Source: Candidatus Parcubacteria bacterium (GTDB lineage: Bacteria > Patescibacteriota > Minisyncoccia > UBA6257 > 2-01-FULL-56-20). Taken from it: a DNA stretch of 37,668 bases. A program made the position numbers and the translations under genes. The notes below the pieces were generated by a model. It was not told the DNA's origin and ran no database searches. It worked only from the letters and a program-made list of their open reading frames with translations. The DNA is taken from positions 1-37,668 of the forward strand of contig DAIEHA010000009.1 of assembly GCA_027355945.1 (NCBI GenBank), written 5' to 3'. Below, one piece after another: positions 33,945-37,668 of the stretch (within the stretch, counting starts at the first letter, position 1; every line of letters begins with the position of its first letter).

Positions 33945-35426
33945 ATGCCAAAACCCGGAAGGATCCAGATAATCAAATATGCGCCGCCGCCGCCCGAACT
34001 CCCCATATACGGTCAAGTGGACTCTGCCGAGGCGTCGTTCATAGGCCGCACGAATTACGTCGCCGCACTCGAGGAGAAGAAGTTCGTGTTCGGCATCAAA
34101 CGCGTGGACCGCAGGCGCCACCTTTACGTGATAGGGAAAAGCGGCGTCGGTAAGTCAAAACTGCTGGAGCTCCTCATCCGACAGGATATCGGCTATGAAT
34201 ACGGGCTCTGCCTGATGGATCCCCATGGCGACGTGATCGATGCGATACTCGATTTCATTCCCGAGGATAGGATCAAGGACGTTGTGATCATAGATCCCAC
34301 GGACCTCGATCATCCGGCATCATTCAATCCGCTCCAGAATATCGATCCGTCGTTCAAACATCAGCTTGCACAGGGGCTCATCGAGGTCATGGAAAAGCAG
34401 TTCGGCGCCAATTGGACCCCGCGCCTCGAACATGTATTCCGCTTCACCGTGCTCGCGCTGCTTGATTATCCCCACGCGACGATGCGGGGCATGATTTCGA
34501 TGCTCACCGACCGGAACTATCGTCAGAAGGTTGTCGAATATATCGATGACGACATGGTGAAGCGGTTCTGGGCGATCGAGTTCGCCGATTGGTCGGAGAA
34601 GTTCGATACCGATGCGATCATCCCGCTCGTGAACAAGCTCGGCCAGTTCCTGTCAGACCCGCTTCTGCGGAACATCTTCGGCCAGAGGGAGAACAAGATC
34701 AATCTTGAGGAGCTGATGAATCAAAAGAAGATCATCCTCATCAATCTCTCGAAGGGACGCCTCGGCGAGGAGAACGCATCCTTCCTTGGCGCGATGTTCA
34801 TCACGAAGATCAAACAGGCCGGCATGGCGCGCGCGGCGATCCCGCAGAAGGACCGCCATGATTTCTATCTTTACGTGGATGAGTTCCACAACCTTGTGAC
34901 GGAGACGTTCGAGAACATCCTTTCCGAGGCCCGCAAATACGGCCTTTGCCTCACTGTGGCGCACCAATATATGGGCCAGCTTATGCCGCGCGTCCAGATG
35001 GCCGTGCTCGGCAACGTGGGCAGCATCATCATATTCCGCGTCGGCGGGGAGGATGCCGTCCATCTGAAGCCGGAGATGGCGCCGATATTCGACGTGAAGG
35101 ACATGATCAACCTCGGCATGCAGGAGTTTTACATCAAAATGATGATCGACGGGGAGAGCTACGATCCATTTTCGGCGGAAACGCTCAAGGTCCTTGAGCC
35201 GCCGCACCGGTCATTCCGCAAAGAGATCATCGAGGAGTCGAGGCGCAAATATACCATTTCCGCCGATGCGGCGAAAAAGCTCATCCAAGAGGAAGAGGCG
35301 GGTATCCTGAGGAGCGCCCAGGAAAAAAGCATCATCATGGGAGGGAGGGGTTCCTCGCGGAACGCTTCCGGACCCGTCCATGGAAACGATGCGGGCATTG
35401 ACCAGCCTCCCGAGCCATTGATATGA
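33945..35426 (+). CDS. VirD4/TraG/TraD-like (HerA-FtsK superfamily) ATPase
   Basis: VIGKSGVGKSKLLELLIRQDI (Walker A), DPHGDVIDAIL, FYLYVDEFHNL (Walker B), SEARKYGLCLTVAHQYMGQL. Confidence 0.9.
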   Translation: MPKPGRIQIIKYAPPPPELPIYGQVDSAEASFIGRTNYVAALEEKKFVFGIKRVDRRRHLYVIGKSGVGKSKLLELLIRQDIGYEYGLCLMDPHGDVIDAILDFIPEDRIKDVVIIDPTDLDHPASFNPLQNIDPSFKHQLAQGLIEVMEKQFGANWTPRLEHVFRFTVLALLDYPHATMRGMISMLTDRNYRQKVVEYIDDDMVKRFWAIEFADWSEKFDTDAIIPLVNKLGQFLSDPLLRNIFGQRENKINLEELMNQKKIILINLSKGRLGEENASFLGAMFITKIKQAGMARAAIPQKDRHDFYLYVDEFHNLVTETFENILSEARKYGLCLTVAHQYMGQLMPRVQMAVLGNVGSIIIFRVGGEDAVHLKPEMAPIFDVKDMINLGMQEFYIKMMIDGESYDPFSAETLKVLEPPHRSFRKEIIEESRRKYTISADAAKKLIQEEEAGILRSAQEKSIIMGGRGSSRNASGPVHGNDAGIDQPPEPLI

Positions 35427-35457
35427 TATAACTATCAACCCCTAACACACTTGCGCC

Positions 35458-35649
35458 ATGTTTGTATCCTGGTGGGTCATCGTTCTTGTGGGATTGGTGC
35501 TTATGTATCTCGTGATCATGAACGCGCATCTCCATAAGCGCGTGAAAAAGCTTGAAGCCGTCGTCCGCCGACTCGAAGGGGTGAGCGAGGAGGAGGTGAA
35601 GAAGCAGATCAAGGAAAGGATGACGCAATACGATGCCGGAGGAGATTGA
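35458..35649 (+). CDS. Small TM plus coiled-coil protein, 63 aa
   Basis: MFVSWWVIVLVGLVLMYLVIMNAHLHKRVKKLEAVVRRLEG...; overlaps the next ORF. Confidence 0.65.
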   Translation: MFVSWWVIVLVGLVLMYLVIMNAHLHKRVKKLEAVVRRLEGVSEEEVKKQIKERMTQYDAGGD

Positions 35650-37438
35650 TGATGCGCCCGGCGAGTCGCGCGTGTGTGTGAATTGCGGCGATTCATTTGC
35701 CATCGGATCCGACGACCTCTCGTTCTACCGACGGATGAAAGTTCCGCCGCCCACCTTCTGTCCGGAATGTCGGATGAAGAGAAGGATGGTCTGGCGCAAT
35801 GAACGGACGCTTTATAGGAGGAAATGCGATGCTCCGGGGCATTCCGAGGAGGTCATCTCCGTCTTTTCGCCCGAAACGCCTTATGTGGTCTATGATCAAG
35901 CCGCGTGGTGGTCCGATGCGTGGGACCCTTTGGAACACGGGCAGGATATCGATCGTTCGGTACCGTTCTTCACGCAGTTCGGGAAGCTTCTTGCCACCAC
36001 GCCGCTTATCGCCGTCGTGAACGGTACGGCGACGCATACGGAGTATGCGAACCACGCATATGAAAGCAAGGATTGCTATCTTGTGACGGCAGCGTTGCGG
36101 AATGAGCACGTCTTGTATTCGAACCGTACGTCGAACAACCGCGATTCCTCCGATCTCTATCTCTGTGGAAAGATGGAAGGTTGCTATGAGGATGTGAATT
36201 GCGGGACCTCGTATAGACTTTCCTTCAGTGCGTTTTCCGAGGATTGCAGGGATTCCTCATTCCTTTATGATTGCAGGAACTGCGATCATTGCATCGGCTG
36301 CGTCGGACTCAGGAACAAATCGTACTATATCTTCAATGAACCCTGTTCCAAGGAGGATTTTGAGAGGCGCTCCCGCGAACTCCATCTTGGAAGTCATGCG
36401 GCCATCGAGGGGATCCGGGAGAAGCAGCGCCATCTGATGGCCTCGTTCCCACGGAAATATATGTATTCCTTCAAAACGACGGACGTGACGGGTGATATTG
36501 CGGGAGAGGCGAAGAACTGCCACTATTGTTTCGATGTGACGGGGATCCAGGATTCGAAATTCTGCGTGTGGGGAGGATTCAATATGAAGGATTCCTATGA
36601 TGGTTACGGGATGGGCGACAGCGCCGATCTTTTGTACGAGGTGGTGGACGTCGGCATCCAGGCGGCGAACGTGAGATTTTCGATCATCGCGTGGGGATGC
36701 CACGATGTGCAGTATTCCTATAATTGCCACGGCTCCTCGAATCTTTTCGGATGCGTCGGCCTAAGGAACAAGCAGTATTGCATCTTGAACAAGCAATATT
36801 CAAAAGAGGAGTACGAAACGCTCGTGCCCATGCTTATTGCGCATATGGATGCGGCACCGTATACGGATGCCCATGGCAGGAAGCATGGCTACGGTGAGTT
36901 CTTTCCCGAGGAACTATCGCCGTTCGCATACAACGAGACGGTCGCGCAGGAATATTTCCCTGTGACGCGGGACGAAGCCAAAATAAGGAACCATCGATGG
37001 AAGGAATCGGATGCGAAGCGGTATGTGATAACAATGGAATCGGCCGACATCCCGGATGATATCTCGCATGCCGACGCAGGCGCGATCGCCGATGCGATCC
37101 TTTCCTGTTCGCATGGCGGCGCATGCACGCATCAGTGCTCTCGCGCGTTCCGCATCATTCCGGATGAATTCGCGTTCCTCAAGAGGATGGGTCTCGCGCT
37201 GCCGCGACTGTGCCCCAATTGCCGACATTACGAACGCCTGGCGCAGCGGAATCCCTTGCAGCTATGGCACGGGAAATGCGCCTGCGCTGGGACCGCCTCC
37301 AAGGATGGGGCGCACATCAATTCAGCAGCGCATTCCCACGGCAAGGATGCATGCCCGAACGAGTTCGAGACGTCCTATGCGCCCGATCGCCCCGAGATCG
37401 TCTATTGCGAGCAATGCTATAACAGCGAGATCGCCTGA
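35633..37438 (+). CDS. Cys-rich zinc-ribbon protein with internal repeats, unknown function
   Basis: CVNCGDSFAI..FYRRMKVPPPTFCPECRMKRRMVWRNERTLYRRKCD; internal GCVGLRNKSYYIFNEPCSKEDFE and GCVGLRNKQYCILNKQYSKEEYE; second zinc-ribbon-like region near the C terminus. Confidence 0.85.
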   Translation: MPEEIDDAPGESRVCVNCGDSFAIGSDDLSFYRRMKVPPPTFCPECRMKRRMVWRNERTLYRRKCDAPGHSEEVISVFSPETPYVVYDQAAWWSDAWDPLEHGQDIDRSVPFFTQFGKLLATTPLIAVVNGTATHTEYANHAYESKDCYLVTAALRNEHVLYSNRTSNNRDSSDLYLCGKMEGCYEDVNCGTSYRLSFSAFSEDCRDSSFLYDCRNCDHCIGCVGLRNKSYYIFNEPCSKEDFERRSRELHLGSHAAIEGIREKQRHLMASFPRKYMYSFKTTDVTGDIAGEAKNCHYCFDVTGIQDSKFCVWGGFNMKDSYDGYGMGDSADLLYEVVDVGIQAANVRFSIIAWGCHDVQYSYNCHGSSNLFGCVGLRNKQYCILNKQYSKEEYETLVPMLIAHMDAAPYTDAHGRKHGYGEFFPEELSPFAYNETVAQEYFPVTRDEAKIRNHRWKESDAKRYVITMESADIPDDISHADAGAIADAILSCSHGGACTHQCSRAFRIIPDEFAFLKRMGLALPRLCPNCRHYERLAQRNPLQLWHGKCACAGTASKDGAHINSAAHSHGKDACPNEFETSYAPDRPEIVYCEQCYNSEIA

Positions 37439-37447
37439 GACCCTTCC

Positions 37448-37668
37448 ATGAACGCCGAAGAAAGGACTTGTCAGAATTGCAAAACGGCGTTCACGATCGA
37501 ATCGGAGGATCTCTCATATTATGAGAATGTGAAGGTGCCGCCGCCGACGTTCTGCCCGGACTGCCGGCTGCAACGGCGGCTTGCGTTCATGAATCTCTCG
37601 AACCTTTACCGCAGGAAATGCGATCTTTGCAACAAGGAGGGGCTATCCATGTTCCACCCCTCTGCGCC
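37448..37668 (+). CDS. Tandem paralogue of the Cys-rich zinc-ribbon protein (truncated by window end)
   Basis: MNAEERTCQNCKTAFTIESEDLSYYENVKVPPPTFCPDCRLQRRLAFMNLSNLYRRKCDLCNKEG. Confidence 0.85.
   Translation, partial: MNAEERTCQNCKTAFTIESEDLSYYENVKVPPPTFCPDCRLQRRLAFMNLSNLYRRKCDLCNKEGLSMFHPSA

Noticed and set aside
1-37668. CRISPR arrays, transposases, phage genes, toxin-antitoxin pairs
   Set aside because: No regularly spaced repeats or recognisable proteins of these classes were seen.

Overview
The window looks like a chromosomal segment of a Patescibacteria (CPR)-type genome. That call is an inference from the pared-down S10/spc ribosomal cluster without uL30, the CPR-style small-genome gene set and very tight gene packing. 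Order on the + strand: 16S rRNA 3' end; response regulator; bL19; a large secreted LCAT/lipase-like protein (- strand); a leader RNA followed by L3-L4-L23-L2-S19-L22-S3-L16-L29-S17-L14-L24-L5-S14-S8-L6-L18-S5-L15-secY; two adenylate-kinase-like genes; map; a GT2 glycosyltransferase; greA; lysS; a cytidylyltransferase-like gene; dnaE (-); a tRNA-rich accessory stretch (Thr, Thr, Trp, Arg, Ala); secD/secF; a sigma-region-4/HARE-HTH regulator; a VirD4-like ATPase locus; and two tandem Cys-rich zinc-ribbon proteins. The most interesting signal is a coherent one. The 16S 3' tail reads GGATCAATTAAAC with no CCTCC anti-Shine-Dalgarno although helix 45 is intact. Almost none of the ~42 genes has an SD motif. 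About ten genes have a -10 box placed 6-9 nt before ATG, as expected for leaderless mRNAs, and two ORFs start 1-5 nt after a tRNA 3' end. Together these suggest an SD-independent, largely leaderless initiation regime. Other leads are a terminator/antiterminator leader upstream of rplC, the VirD4-like locus with separately encoded membrane partners, and the tandem Cys-rich family. No database search was possible; family names come from motif recognition.
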